NCBI RefSeq assembly: GCF_018492665.1 | Contig: NZ_JAFVME010000001.1 | Location: forward strand, 558,001 to 622,000 | Direction of reading: 5' to 3' | Length of the DNA: 64,000 bases | Source of the DNA: Pedobacter sp. B4-66 | Lineage (GTDB): Bacteria > Bacteroidota > Bacteroidia > Sphingobacteriales > Sphingobacteriaceae | Shown here: positions 26,303 through 34,607 of the stretch, piece by piece | How positions within the stretch are numbered: position 1 is the first letter of the stretch | How the letters are laid out: each line of letters opens with the position of its first letter | Notes under the pieces: model-generated | What the model saw: the letters and a program-made list of their open reading frames with translations, nothing else | The model's database searches: none | Told to the model about the DNA's origin: nothing | Position numbers and translations under genes: made by a program

Positions 26303-26667
26303 CTCAATTACTTCTCTAAAGTTAACTATTTTCACAATACTCAAACTATAAAAATCCCGTTAGTGAGAAAATTGCGGTTAGTATTATAATCATTTCTTCG
26401 GGCTTGCTTGCACCGGCTCTAATCAGTTTAAGTTAAAAGTTCGACTGACAAAGGGCTATTAAAGGACTGTTATAGGACTAATAGTCCTTTAATACTCATA
26501 TGTAAGTCCTTTTGTAATACTGGCCAGCACAAATCCATATACCGGCCAGCACAGAGTTGCTATTATTGCTATTAGTTTGAGCAACTATTTTAATGCGGTT
26601 GCCCTGCAACTTTGAGGCTGTTTTTATTTGGTTCATCAAGAACTTCTTAATTTTAAACCAAATTTTA
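26303..26667. other. Divergent intergenic region with short repeats
   Basis: Between the sigma factor gene and the his promoter. It contains a 9-bp inverted repeat (TAAAGGACT at 26460-26468 and AGTCCTTTA at 26483-26491) with a further AGTCCTTTT copy at 26505. There is a direct repeat GGCCAGCACA at 26522 and 26544 (22-base period), and a small GTTGC/GCAAC hairpin near 26598-26610. No ORF or recognised RNA is present. It probably carries the sigma gene promoter on the minus strand, but I could not identify it. Confidence 0.4.
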
Positions 26668-26698
26668 TTTGGAATTGCGATTTCAATCTATATATTTG
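26668..26698 (+). promoter_or_regulatory. his operon promoter, Bacteroidetes primary-sigma type
   Basis: TTTG at 26668-26671, a 19-base spacer, and TATATTTG at 26691-26698 match the Bacteroidetes -33/-7 consensus TTTG-N19-21-TAnnTTTG exactly. Transcription should start near 26704-26707, leaving about 40 bases before the leader peptide ATG at 26748. A GCATCT/AGATGC mini-hairpin (26698-26714) overlaps the predicted start. Confidence 0.82.
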
Positions 26699-26747
26699 CA
26701 TCTCCTCAAGATGCTAGTCATTGTTGATAAGGAACTTAAATAATATT

Positions 26748-26810
26748 ATGAACACTGTTTTGAACCATCATTTACATTTGCACCATCGCCAATTGGCGAT
26801 GTATATGTAA
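26748..26810 (+). CDS. hisL: Histidine operon leader peptide (attenuator peptide)
   Basis: A 20-codon ORF reading MNTVLNHHLHLHHRQLAMYM, with five His codons (positions 7, 8, 10, 12, 13) packed into seven residues. It lies 50 bases downstream of the his promoter -7 box and 69 bases before hisG. His-rich leader peptides are the established sensing element of histidine-operon attenuation: scarcity of His-tRNA stalls the ribosome at the His run. There is no sequence similarity to the enterobacterial HisL outside the His run. The function is inferred from composition and position. Confidence 0.85.
   Translation: MNTVLNHHLHLHHRQLAMYM
26784..26801 (+). promoter_or_regulatory. Attenuator hairpin overlapping the leader ORF
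   Basis: CATCGCCAATTGGCGATG is a perfect 18-base palindrome covering leader codons 13-18, directly after the His run. It can be extended by TTACA (26772-26776) pairing with TGTAA (26806-26810). A ribosome held at the His codons would sit next to or on this stem. A classical terminator with a U tract was not found between here and hisG, so the termination step is unclear. Confidence 0.6.
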
Positions 26811-26879
26811 TGTTTTGTACTTCAAAACTTGTTTCCGACCTTATTTTCTTGTTCAATTCAATAATAATCAAAAGCACAT

Positions 26880-27731
26880 TTGAAAACACTTAAAATTGCT
26901 ATCCAAAAATCGGGTAGACTAAACGAAAAATCAGTAGAGATCCTTAAAAATTGTGGTTTATCTTTCGAAAACTACAAAAGCTCATTAATATCAACAGTTA
27001 CCAACTTCCCTTTAGAAATCCTTTTCTTAAGAGACGATGATATCCCGGAATATGTACAGGATGGAATTGCAGATCTTGGTATAGTTGGCGAAAACGTAAT
27101 CGTTGAGTCAGGATCAGAAGTTACCTATCTTCAAAAATTAGGCTTCGGTAAATGCACACTTAAAATTGCAATTCCTAACGAAGCGAACATCACAGAAATT
27201 GCACAATTGGAAGGTAAAGCCATCGCAACTTCTTACCCTGTAATCCTTGAAAAATACCTTAAAGATAATCACGTAAATGCTGAGGTTCGTACCATTTCAG
27301 GCTCCGTAGAAATTGGTCCAGGTTTGGGACTAAGTGATGCGATTTGCGACATCGTTTCTACTGGTGGAACTTTGAAAAGTAATGGTCTAAAACCATTCTC
27401 TGAAGTGATGAAATCTGAAGCAGTTTTGATTGGAAAAGAAGGTTCAGAATTACTACCCGAAGTTCAGGAATTGTTGCAACGCATCCGTTCGGTACTGCGC
27501 GCTAAAGAGACAAAGTATGTTGTGCTTAATGTGGCGAAAACTAACCTTAAAAAAGTAGTAGATCTTTTACCTGGTGTAAAAAGTCCGACTGTAGTTCCGT
27601 TGTTTGATGAGGAGTGGGTTGCCGTACATTCGGTAATTGCCGAGCACGATTTCTGGGAAAAGATCAATAGTCTTAAAGCAGCCGGCGCACAAGGAATTGT
27701 TGTTATGCCAATTGAAAAAATCATTGCTTAA
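26880..27731 (+). CDS. hisG: ATP phosphoribosyltransferase HisG, long form
   Basis: 283 residues, the long HisG form with a C-terminal ACT-like regulatory domain. Motifs: LKIAIQKSGRL at the start, DLGIVGENV (about 72-80), and GLGLSDAICDIVSTGGTLKSNGL, the PRPP-binding loop region near 155-180. The C-terminal domain covers about 207-283. It catalyses the first, feedback-inhibited step joining ATP and PRPP. The start codon is TTG, since MKTLKIAIQKSG is the family start and no in-frame ATG exists nearby. It is first structural gene of the his operon. Confidence 0.96.
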   Translation: MKTLKIAIQKSGRLNEKSVEILKNCGLSFENYKSSLISTVTNFPLEILFLRDDDIPEYVQDGIADLGIVGENVIVESGSEVTYLQKLGFGKCTLKIAIPNEANITEIAQLEGKAIATSYPVILEKYLKDNHVNAEVRTISGSVEIGPGLGLSDAICDIVSTGGTLKSNGLKPFSEVMKSEAVLIGKEGSELLPEVQELLQRIRSVLRAKETKYVVLNVAKTNLKKVVDLLPGVKSPTVVPLFDEEWVAVHSVIAEHDFWEKINSLKAAGAQGIVVMPIEKIIA

Positions 27732-27799
27732 TCATAAGATCGCAATAGAAAAACGCTTATTTTATCATTAACTAATAGTTAAACTTAAAATATAACAAC

Positions 27800-29083
27800 T
27801 TGAAAATCTACAGTTACACTGATTTATCTAAACAAGAGATTGAATCAATCTGTTTAAGACAGCTGGAAGACGACACAACCATACAAGACCGTGTTAAGAG
27901 CATAGTTGATGCTGTTAAAACTGACGGAGACAAAGCCCTATTCAGCTTTGCGAAACAGTTTGACCAGGTTGAATTACCGCAGCTCTTCATCGATAAAAAA
28001 GAGATTGAGGAAATAGCTTCTTCAATTCCTGCCGATGCAAAAGCAGCGATTGACACGGCCTATCAAAACATAAGAACCTTCCATGCAGCTCAAGCCAGTA
28101 AGGAAGAGAAGATAGAAACAATGCCCGGTGTTACCTGCTGGCGCGAAACAAGAGCTATCGACCGTGTAGGCCTTTACATCCCCGGTGGATCTGCTGTTTT
28201 ACCAAGTACTTTTTTGATGCTTGGGATACCAGCTACTCTTGCCGGATGCAAAGAGATTGTGGTTTGCTCTCCTCCTCAAAAGGATGGAAAAACAAATTGC
28301 TATCTGGCTTATTGCGCATTGAAATTAGGGATCGAAAAGATCTATCTGGTTGGAGGTGCGCAAGCAGTTGCAGCAATGGCTTACGGAACTGAGAGCGTAC
28401 CTAAAGTGTACAAAATCTTCGGTCCGGGAAACCGTTATGTAACGCAGGCAAAGCAGTTAATCCAGTCGACCACGATGACTGCAATTGATATGCCGGCTGG
28501 CCCTTCAGAGGTTTTGGTGCTTGCAGACGAGACTGCCAATCCGTCATATATCGCTTCCGACCTTCTTGCACAAGCTGAACATGGAGCTGATAGTCAGACT
28601 ATTATAGCATCTACCTCAAACGAGATCATAACTAAAACACTAGAACAAGTTGAAATTCAACTCAAAGAACTTCCAAGAAAAGATGTAACCGCCCTTGCAA
28701 TAGCAAATTCATATGCTGTATTGGTTAAAGATCTGGAACAAGGCATGGAATTCAGCAACATTTATGCTCCTGAACACTTAATCCTTTCAACAGATCATTT
28801 TGAGCAGCTTATACCGCTGATTTCCAATGCAGGATCTGTATTCTTAGGCAATTTAACGCCGGAAAGCGCAGGTGATTATGCTTCAGGAACTAACCATACC
28901 TTGCCTACAAGTGGCTTTGCGAAAGCTTATTCAGGCGTTTCGCTTGATTCGTTTGTAAAGAAGATCACCTTCCAGCACATCAATCCTAAGGGCTTGGAGA
29001 ATATCGGAGCCACTGTTGAGGTGCTTGCAGAAGCAGAAGGCTTAAGGGCACACAGAAATGCAATAAGTATCAGATTGAAATAA
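27800..29083 (+). CDS. hisD: Histidinol dehydrogenase
   Basis: 427 residues. Motifs: VGLYIPGGSAVLPSTFLMLGIPA, GGAQAVAAMAYGT, FGPGNRYVTQAK, MPAGPSEVLVLAD, and the zinc-site region AEHGADSQ with HTLPTSGFAK. It performs the last two NAD-dependent oxidations of histidinol to histidine. The start is a TTG (MKIYSYTDLS). It follows hisG after 68 bases and precedes hisC after 49 bases; that second gap holds a GC-rich hairpin. Confidence 0.97.
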   Translation: MKIYSYTDLSKQEIESICLRQLEDDTTIQDRVKSIVDAVKTDGDKALFSFAKQFDQVELPQLFIDKKEIEEIASSIPADAKAAIDTAYQNIRTFHAAQASKEEKIETMPGVTCWRETRAIDRVGLYIPGGSAVLPSTFLMLGIPATLAGCKEIVVCSPPQKDGKTNCYLAYCALKLGIEKIYLVGGAQAVAAMAYGTESVPKVYKIFGPGNRYVTQAKQLIQSTTMTAIDMPAGPSEVLVLADETANPSYIASDLLAQAEHGADSQTIIASTSNEIITKTLEQVEIQLKELPRKDVTALAIANSYAVLVKDLEQGMEFSNIYAPEHLILSTDHFEQLIPLISNAGSVFLGNLTPESAGDYASGTNHTLPTSGFAKAYSGVSLDSFVKKITFQHINPKGLENIGATVEVLAEAEGLRAHRNAISIRLK

Positions 29084-29086
29084 TCC

Positions 29087-29112
29087 GTGATACCGGCCTT
29101 CGCCGGCATGAC
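29087..29112. repeat. GC-rich REP-like hairpin between hisD and hisC
   Basis: GTGATACCGGC (29087-29097) faces GCCGGCATGAC (29102-29112) across a CTTC loop, with 9 of 11 positions complementary. Its GC content stands out against the AT-rich surroundings. Palindromes with this CCGGC-CTTC-GCCGG core are common intergenic REP-type elements. It may stabilise the upstream mRNA end or simply be a mobile REP insertion in the operon. Confidence 0.55.
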
Positions 29113-29132
29113 GACCGCTTAAAAAAAGTACA

Positions 29133-30191
29133 ATGGATATTAATAAATTACAAAGAGAAAACATTAAAAACCTTCGCCCCTACTCTACTGCGAGGGATGA
29201 ATATAAAGGGCAGGCAAGTATCTTTTTGGATGCCAATGAGAACAGCTACGGCTCTCCATTAGATCAAAATTACAACCGTTATCCTGACCCTTTGCAGCTT
29301 GACCTTAAAGATGCGATTAGCAAAATCAAAGGAGTTCCAATCGAAAACACCTTCCTTGGAAACGGAAGTGATGAAGCAATTGACCTTCTTTTCAGAGCCT
29401 TTTGTGAGCCTGGAAAAGACAATGTAATCATCCTCCCTCCAACCTATGGTATGTACGAAGTTTCGGCAAACATCAACAACGTTGAGATACGTAAAGTTGA
29501 CTTGTTACCGAACTTTCAACTGGACCTGGAGCGCATTGCTGAAGCTATCGATGAGCACACGAAACTGATCTTTATTTGCTCGCCAAACAACCCGACCGGA
29601 AACTCAATTATCCGCACAGATATTGAAACGGTATTGGCTAATTTCAATGGCTTGGTTGTGATAGATGAAGCTTACATAAACTACGCAAAACAACGCACGT
29701 TTATTAAAGAATTAACGGAGTATCCGAACCTGATTGTATTACAAACTTTCTCTAAAGCATGGGGTCTTGCAGCACTACGTTTGGGTATGGCTTTTGCCGC
29801 CCGTCCGGTTATCGATGTACTGAATAAAGTTAAGCCTCCATACAACATCAACCAGGCTACTCAGGACATTGCTTTGAAAGCTTTAGAAAACATAGAACAG
29901 GTAAACGACTGGATTAAAATTACTGTTGCAGAAAGAGATAAATTAAGCACTGATCTGGCCGAGCTTGCTATGGTTAAAAAGGTATATCCATCTGATGCTA
30001 ATTTTATACTAATACAGGTTGATGAAGCGTTAAATACGTACAATGCTCTGGTAGATCAGGGTATCATCGTCAGAGACCGCTCTAAAGTATCGCTATGCGA
30101 AGGATGTCTTCGCATCACCATAGGAACCACCCAAGAAAACGAAATCCTCTTAGAAGCTTTAAAAACCCTATCAAAGCCATCTAACGCCTAA
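29133..30191 (+). CDS. hisC: Histidinol-phosphate aminotransferase
   Basis: A 352-residue class I/II PLP aminotransferase. Motifs: LDANENSYGSP, LGNGSDEAIDLLFRAFCEPG, ICSPNNPTGN, VIDEAYINYA, and QTFSKAWGLAALRLGMAFA, where the Lys of SKAW binds PLP, plus the C-terminal LRITIGTTQENE. It converts imidazole-acetol phosphate to histidinol phosphate using glutamate. hisB starts 10 bases after its stop. Confidence 0.97.
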   Translation: MDINKLQRENIKNLRPYSTARDEYKGQASIFLDANENSYGSPLDQNYNRYPDPLQLDLKDAISKIKGVPIENTFLGNGSDEAIDLLFRAFCEPGKDNVIILPPTYGMYEVSANINNVEIRKVDLLPNFQLDLERIAEAIDEHTKLIFICSPNNPTGNSIIRTDIETVLANFNGLVVIDEAYINYAKQRTFIKELTEYPNLIVLQTFSKAWGLAALRLGMAFAARPVIDVLNKVKPPYNINQATQDIALKALENIEQVNDWIKITVAERDKLSTDLAELAMVKKVYPSDANFILIQVDEALNTYNALVDQGIIVRDRSKVSLCEGCLRITIGTTQENEILLEALKTLSKPSNA

Positions 30192-30201
30192 AACCCAAAT
30201 C

Positions 30202-31335
30202 ATGAAGAAAGTATTATTTATAGACCGCGATGGCACACTCATTAAAGAACCCGCGGATGAGCAGATTGATTCATTTGCCAAATTAGAATTTTACCCTAAA
30301 GCGCTGTACTATCTCTCTAAGATTGCAGCAGAGCTGGACTATGACCTGGTAATGGTAACCAATCAAGATGGTTTGGGTACTGATTCTCATCCCGAGGAGA
30401 ATTTCTGGCCAGTGCATAATTTCATTATGGATACTTTTTCTGGTGAAGGTGTTGAGTTTAGTGAGGTAATCATCGACAAAACATTTGCGCATGAAAACGC
30501 AATAACACGTAAACCTAATACCGGTTTATTGCAGCATTACTTTACCGAAGCATATGATTTAAAGAATTCATTTGTACTTGGCGATCGCATTAACGACGTT
30601 ATTTTAGCTAAAAACCTTGGTGCAAAAGCCATCTGGATTTGCAATAATGAGCAACTCGGCGCTAATGAAAAACTTGAAAAAGCAGAGCATTTAAGTGATG
30701 TTATTGCATTAAAAACTCAAAATTGGGTAGATATTTATACTATGCTTAAGGCTGGTACAAGAACAATTACGCATGAACGCAATACAAATGAAACCAAAAT
30801 CAGCATTAGCATTGATCTTGATGGCACAGGTAAAGCAGATATTGATACCGGCTTAAACTTCTTTAACCACATGCTTGACCAGATTGCGCGTCATGGCAGT
30901 ATTGATTTAAAGATTAAGACCAATGGTGATTTACATATTGATGAGCATCATACTATTGAAGATACCGGTATTGCATTGGGAGAAGCTTTTGCTAAGGCTA
31001 TAGGCAACAAACTTGGTCTTGAGCGTTATGGTTTCTGCTTGCCAATGGACGATTGCTTAGCACAAGCTGCAATAGACTTTGGTGGTCGCAACTGGATTGT
31101 TTGGGAAGCAGATTTTAAACGTGAAATGGTTGGCGATATGCCTACAGAGATGTTTTATCACTTCTTTAAATCATTTAGTGATGCATCAAAATGCAACCTG
31201 AATATTAAAGCCGAAGGCGATAATGAGCATCATAAGATTGAGGCAATATTTAAAGCTTTTGCTAAAGCGATTAAAATGGCCATTAAGCGTGATGCTGAAA
31301 AGCTGGTTCTACCGAGTACTAAAGGAGTATTGTAA
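30202..31335 (+). CDS. hisB: Bifunctional histidinol-phosphatase / imidazoleglycerol-phosphate dehydratase
   Basis: A 377-residue fusion. The N-terminal HAD phosphatase (about 1-165) has the nucleophile motif FIDRDGTLI (DxDxT, 7-12) and LGDRINDVILAKNLGA. The C-terminal IGP dehydratase (about 185-377) shows GTGKADIDTGLNFFNHMLDQIARHG, HHTIEDTGIALGEAF and the last NEHHKIEAIFKAFAKA, carrying the manganese-binding His clusters. Both the dehydration and dephosphorylation steps are thus encoded by one gene, as in enterobacteria and many Bacteroidetes. Confidence 0.96.
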   Translation: MKKVLFIDRDGTLIKEPADEQIDSFAKLEFYPKALYYLSKIAAELDYDLVMVTNQDGLGTDSHPEENFWPVHNFIMDTFSGEGVEFSEVIIDKTFAHENAITRKPNTGLLQHYFTEAYDLKNSFVLGDRINDVILAKNLGAKAIWICNNEQLGANEKLEKAEHLSDVIALKTQNWVDIYTMLKAGTRTITHERNTNETKISISIDLDGTGKADIDTGLNFFNHMLDQIARHGSIDLKIKTNGDLHIDEHHTIEDTGIALGEAFAKAIGNKLGLERYGFCLPMDDCLAQAAIDFGGRNWIVWEADFKREMVGDMPTEMFYHFFKSFSDASKCNLNIKAEGDNEHHKIEAIFKAFAKAIKMAIKRDAEKLVLPSTKGVL

Positions 31336-31405
31336 ATATATCGGCCGTCATCTCTCCTTCGTCGAGATAAGAGGTAACAGGAACGAAAAATTAAGAATTA
31401 AAACA
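31336..31405. other. hisB-hisH spacer with possible REP remnant
   Basis: A 70-base gap, unusually long for this operon. It contains GGCCGTCATCTCTCCTTCGT followed by CGAGATAAGAGGTAACAGG, which resembles the GTCATCTC...GAGATAAC pattern of intergenic repeats of Bacteroidetes genomes, but the self-complementarity is weak. No separate gene is visible. Confidence 0.3.
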
Positions 31406-31999
31406 ATGATTGGAATAGTAAACTACGGCGCCGGCAACATCTTTTCCCTTACTTCTGCATTGGAAAGGCTAGACATACCTTTCGGGATGGTAAACACAGA
31501 AGCTGATCTGGATAAATATACCCACATCATTATTCCAGGTGTAGGACATGCCGGAGCGGCGATGAGTAAACTGGAACAAACAGGACTAGTAGCACCAATT
31601 AAGGCACTAAAAAAACCGGTACTGGGCATCTGTGTTGGTATGCAATTACTTACCGAACATTCGGAAGAAGGAAATGCTGATATGATGAATATAGTACCCG
31701 TTAAAACAAGGTTATTCGATAAGAATCAAGGGATTAAAATCCCGCACATGGGTTGGAACAATATAAACCATAAAAACAATTCTTTGTTTGAAGGTGTAGA
31801 GAATCTGACACAATTTTACTTTGTGCATTCGTACTTTATTGAATATAACCCTACTTTTGATATTGCAACTGCAAATTATGGCAAGCCATTTTCTGCAGCA
31901 GTGCAAAAGGATAATTTCTATGGCGTACAATTTCATCCAGAGAAATCTGGTATCGCCGGAGAACGTTTATTAAAGAATTTTTCAAACTTAAAACAATAA
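31406..31999 (+). CDS. hisH: Imidazole glycerol phosphate synthase, glutaminase subunit HisH
   Basis: About 197 residues starting at ATG 31406 (MIGIVNYGAGNIFS), a canonical HisH start. A longer open frame reaching into hisB from 31223 is not coding. It is a class I glutamine amidotransferase with nucleophile Cys76 (GICVGMQLL) and the His-Glu pair in FHPEKSG near 181. It supplies ammonia to HisF. hisA follows after one base. Confidence 0.96.
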   Translation: MIGIVNYGAGNIFSLTSALERLDIPFGMVNTEADLDKYTHIIIPGVGHAGAAMSKLEQTGLVAPIKALKKPVLGICVGMQLLTEHSEEGNADMMNIVPVKTRLFDKNQGIKIPHMGWNNINHKNNSLFEGVENLTQFYFVHSYFIEYNPTFDIATANYGKPFSAAVQKDNFYGVQFHPEKSGIAGERLLKNFSNLKQ

Positions 32000-32000
32000 A

Positions 32001-32750
32001 ATGTACATAATTCCCGCAATTGATATTCTAGATGGTAAGGTTGTTCGCCTTAGAGAAGGTGATTATAACCAAAAAACAGTATATGATGTTTCCATCGCTG
32101 AAATGATAGAGACTTACCGGTCTAATGGTACAGAATTCATACATATTATTGACTTAAATGGAGCAAAAGGCGATTTCAGTAACCAGAAAGAACTTTTCGA
32201 CATCATTAGAAAAACCGACATGCGTGTGCAGTACGGAGGTGGTATACGTACAATTAAGCAAGTTACAGATTTGCTTGATGCAGGTATTCACCGTGTTATT
32301 GTAGGCACACAAGCCATTACCAACCCTGATTTCTTAAAAGATCTTAGTACTGAAGTAGGCAAAAAATATGACTATGCTAACCGTATTGTTATTGCTATCG
32401 ACGTTTTAGACGAAGTAATTAAATACTCAGGTTGGATGGAAAGCTCGCCCATTAAATTAATGGATTATGTTGATAAATGTTTACAACTTGGCTTTTTCAG
32501 GTTCTTGTGCACAGACATCAACAAGGATGGTAAACTAGGTGGTGCAGCTGTAGATTTGTATAAAAAGCTATTGGAGCACTCTCCGTTTATTAAACTAATT
32601 GCTTCTGGCGGCATCAGTTCAATGGCTGATATTGAAGAGTTGGCAGCTTTAGATATCCGTTCAGTTGTTGTTGGTAAAGCAATATATGAAAACAGGATTT
32701 CTATTGATGAGATTAAGCAATGGAATTTGAAGCAAATGACTTCTCTTTAA
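32001..32750 (+). CDS. hisA: ProFAR isomerase HisA
   Basis: A 249-residue (beta/alpha)8 barrel. Motifs: [22 protein letters not shown] with catalytic Asp8, [21 protein letters not shown], the second catalytic region [12 protein letters not shown], and [13 protein letters not shown]. It isomerises ProFAR to PRFAR. It starts one base after hisH and ends 3 bases before hisF, so translation is tightly coupled. Confidence 0.96.
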   Translation: MYIIPAIDILDGKVVRLREGDYNQKTVYDVSIAEMIETYRSNGTEFIHIIDLNGAKGDFSNQKELFDIIRKTDMRVQYGGGIRTIKQVTDLLDAGIHRVIVGTQAITNPDFLKDLSTEVGKKYDYANRIVIAIDVLDEVIKYSGWMESSPIKLMDYVDKCLQLGFFRFLCTDINKDGKLGGAAVDLYKKLLEHSPFIKLIASGGISSMADIEELAALDIRSVVVGKAIYENRISIDEIKQWNLKQMTSL

Positions 32751-32753
32751 TCG

Positions 32754-33509
32754 ATGTTAAGCAAACGTATTATTCCATGCCTTGATGTTAAAGATGGGCG
32801 CACGGTTAAAGGTGTAAACTTTGTCGACTTAAAAGATGCAGGCGATCCGGTTGAACTTGCCTGGCAATATGCACAACAAGGGGCTGATGAGCTTGTATTT
32901 TTAGACATTACCGCAACACATGAAAGACGCGGCACAACGATAGAAATGGTAAAATCAGTTGCCCGTCAGCTGAATATCCCCTTTACTATTGGTGGCGGTA
33001 TAACAACCATCGCTGATGCTGAGGCTTTATTAAATTCTGGCGCTGATAAAATCAGCATCAACTCCGCAGCAGTCAGAAACCCTAAATTAATTGAGGATTT
33101 GGCTAAAGCTTTTGGTGTTCAGTTTGTAGTTGTGGCTGTTGACACAAAGTTGGTAGATGGCAAAAACATGGTTCACCTTAATGGCGGACGACTGATTACT
33201 GAACTGGAAACTGAGGACTGGATTCTTAAAGCTGAAAGCTTAGGAGCCGGAGAGATCTTATTGACTTCAATGGATCATGATGGCACCAAAAACGGCTTTG
33301 ACTGTTCTTTGCTTGATAAGGTAGCGCGATCTATCAACATCCCTGTAATTGCATCAGGTGGTGCCGGTAAGGTTGAACATTTTACAGAAGTATTTTTAGA
33401 GACAGGTGTTGATGCAGCTTTGGCAGCATCGGTTTTTCACTTCGGCGAGATCCCTATACCCTATTTAAAGAGCGAATTAAAGAAACACAATATACCCGTA
33501 AGGTTGTAA
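32754..33509 (+). CDS. hisF: Imidazole glycerol phosphate synthase, cyclase subunit HisF
   Basis: A 251-residue (beta/alpha)8 barrel. Motifs: [22 protein letters not shown] (catalytic Asp11), [49 protein letters not shown] (catalytic Asp near 130 precedes this) and [13 protein letters not shown]. It uses ammonia from HisH to form IGP and AICAR from PRFAR. The GNAT gene begins 4 bases after the stop. Confidence 0.97.
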   Translation: MLSKRIIPCLDVKDGRTVKGVNFVDLKDAGDPVELAWQYAQQGADELVFLDITATHERRGTTIEMVKSVARQLNIPFTIGGGITTIADAEALLNSGADKISINSAAVRNPKLIEDLAKAFGVQFVVVAVDTKLVDGKNMVHLNGGRLITELETEDWILKAESLGAGEILLTSMDHDGTKNGFDCSLLDKVARSINIPVIASGGAGKVEHFTEVFLETGVDAALAASVFHFGEIPIPYLKSELKKHNIPVRL

Positions 33510-33513
33510 ATCA

Positions 33514-34026
33514 ATGGAAATAGCATTATCATCAGAAAGACTGTATTTAAAAGAAATGAAGGTTACAGATGCACAAAACCTCTTTCTTTTAAACAGTGAT
33601 ATTGAAGTGATTCAGTATACAGGTGATGTGATGTTTACCAGTATTGATGATGCACTTAATCTTATTGAGAATTATGATCAGTACGAGAAATATAAAACCG
33701 GTCGTTTAAGCCTATTTGACAAAGCCAGTGATGAATATATCGGATGGTGTGGATTGAAATATCTCGAAGAAACTGGTAAGTTCGATATAGGTTATCGACT
33801 ATTAAAAAAGCACTGGGGTAAGGGTTATGCTACTGAGGCAGCCATAGTTTGTCTCGATTATGGCTTTAATACCTTAGAATTAGAAGAGATAATTGGAACT
33901 GCCATGATTGAGAATACGGCATCAATAAACGTATTCAAAAAGCTTGGAATGAAATATGACACAGATGAACCTTGCGGCAATAAGCCTGGGGTGATTTACA
34001 AGATCAAAAAATCAGAATGGAAATAG
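33514..34026 (+). CDS. GNAT family N-acetyltransferase (RimJ/RimL type) embedded in the his operon
   Basis: A 170-residue acetyltransferase. The N-terminal LSSERLYLKEMKVTDAQNLF is typical of the RimJ/RimL subgroup; the acetyl-CoA loop is KKHWGKGYATEAAIVCLDYGF (about 103-123, Q/RxxGxG/A form) followed by IGTAMIENTASINVFKKLGM. The substrate is unknown. It sits between hisF and hisIE and overlaps hisIE by 10 bases, so it is co-transcribed, but no histidine step needs an acetyltransferase. Confidence 0.88.
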   Translation: MEIALSSERLYLKEMKVTDAQNLFLLNSDIEVIQYTGDVMFTSIDDALNLIENYDQYEKYKTGRLSLFDKASDEYIGWCGLKYLEETGKFDIGYRLLKKHWGKGYATEAAIVCLDYGFNTLELEEIIGTAMIENTASINVFKKLGMKYDTDEPCGNKPGVIYKIKKSEWK

Positions 34027-34607
34027 ATTTTGAAAAAACACAGGGTTTAGTACCTGTTATTATACAGGATGTACATACCCTGGAAGTTTTAATGCTGGGT
34101 TATATGAACCAAGAAGCATGGGACAAAACGCTTACTGAAGGGAAAGTTACTTTCTTTTCGCGCAGCAAAAACAGGCTATGGACCAAAGGTGAAGAAAGCG
34201 GAAACTTCCTTTTTGTAAAGGAAACCCATATCGATTGCGATAATGATACGATCCTTATAAAAGCTACTCCGGTTGGCCCAACATGCCATACAGGCTCTCG
34301 TAGCTGCTTTAAAACTGACTACAACCAGAACTTTATCTTTGAATTAGAGCAGATCATTGCCGATCGTTATGAGAACCCTTCAGAGGAGTCTTATGTAAAT
34401 AAACTTCGCGCAAAAGGCCTTAATAAGATCGCACAAAAAGTAGGTGAAGAAGGCGTTGAAACCGTTATCGCCGCGTTGGCAGAAACTGATGTAGATTTTG
34501 TTAACGAAAGCTCAGATTTGATCTTCCACCTATTGGTTTTACTTAGAGAAAAGGGCAAAACCCTTGCTGATATTGGCTTAAACCTAAAAGGCAGACATAG
34601 TAAATAA
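34017..34607 (+). CDS. hisIE: Bifunctional phosphoribosyl-AMP cyclohydrolase / phosphoribosyl-ATP pyrophosphatase
   Basis: A 196-residue fusion. The N-terminal HisI part (about 1-105) has VLMLGYMNQEAWDKTL, TFFSRSKNRLWTKGEESGN, DCDNDT and the zinc motif CHTGSRSCF. The C-terminal HisE part (about 110-196) shows YVNKLRAKGLNKIAQKVGEEGVETVIAAL, the MazG-like pyrophosphatase helices. It catalyses steps two and three of the pathway. It overlaps the GNAT gene by 10 bases and the WD40 gene by one base. Confidence 0.96.
   Translation: MEIDFEKTQGLVPVIIQDVHTLEVLMLGYMNQEAWDKTLTEGKVTFFSRSKNRLWTKGEESGNFLFVKETHIDCDNDTILIKATPVGPTCHTGSRSCFKTDYNQNFIFELEQIIADRYENPSEESYVNKLRAKGLNKIAQKVGEEGVETVIAALAETDVDFVNESSDLIFHLLVLLREKGKTLADIGLNLKGRHSK

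Noticed and set aside
26811..26830. GTTTTG-TACTT-CAAAAC stem as his attenuator terminator
   Set aside because: A 6-bp AT-rich stem without a following U tract; predicted stability is low.
31223..31405. N-terminal extension of hisH overlapping hisB
   Set aside because: The extra 61 residues have no resemblance to HisH and lie within hisB and a repeat-like spacer; MIGIVNYGAG at 31406 is the family start.
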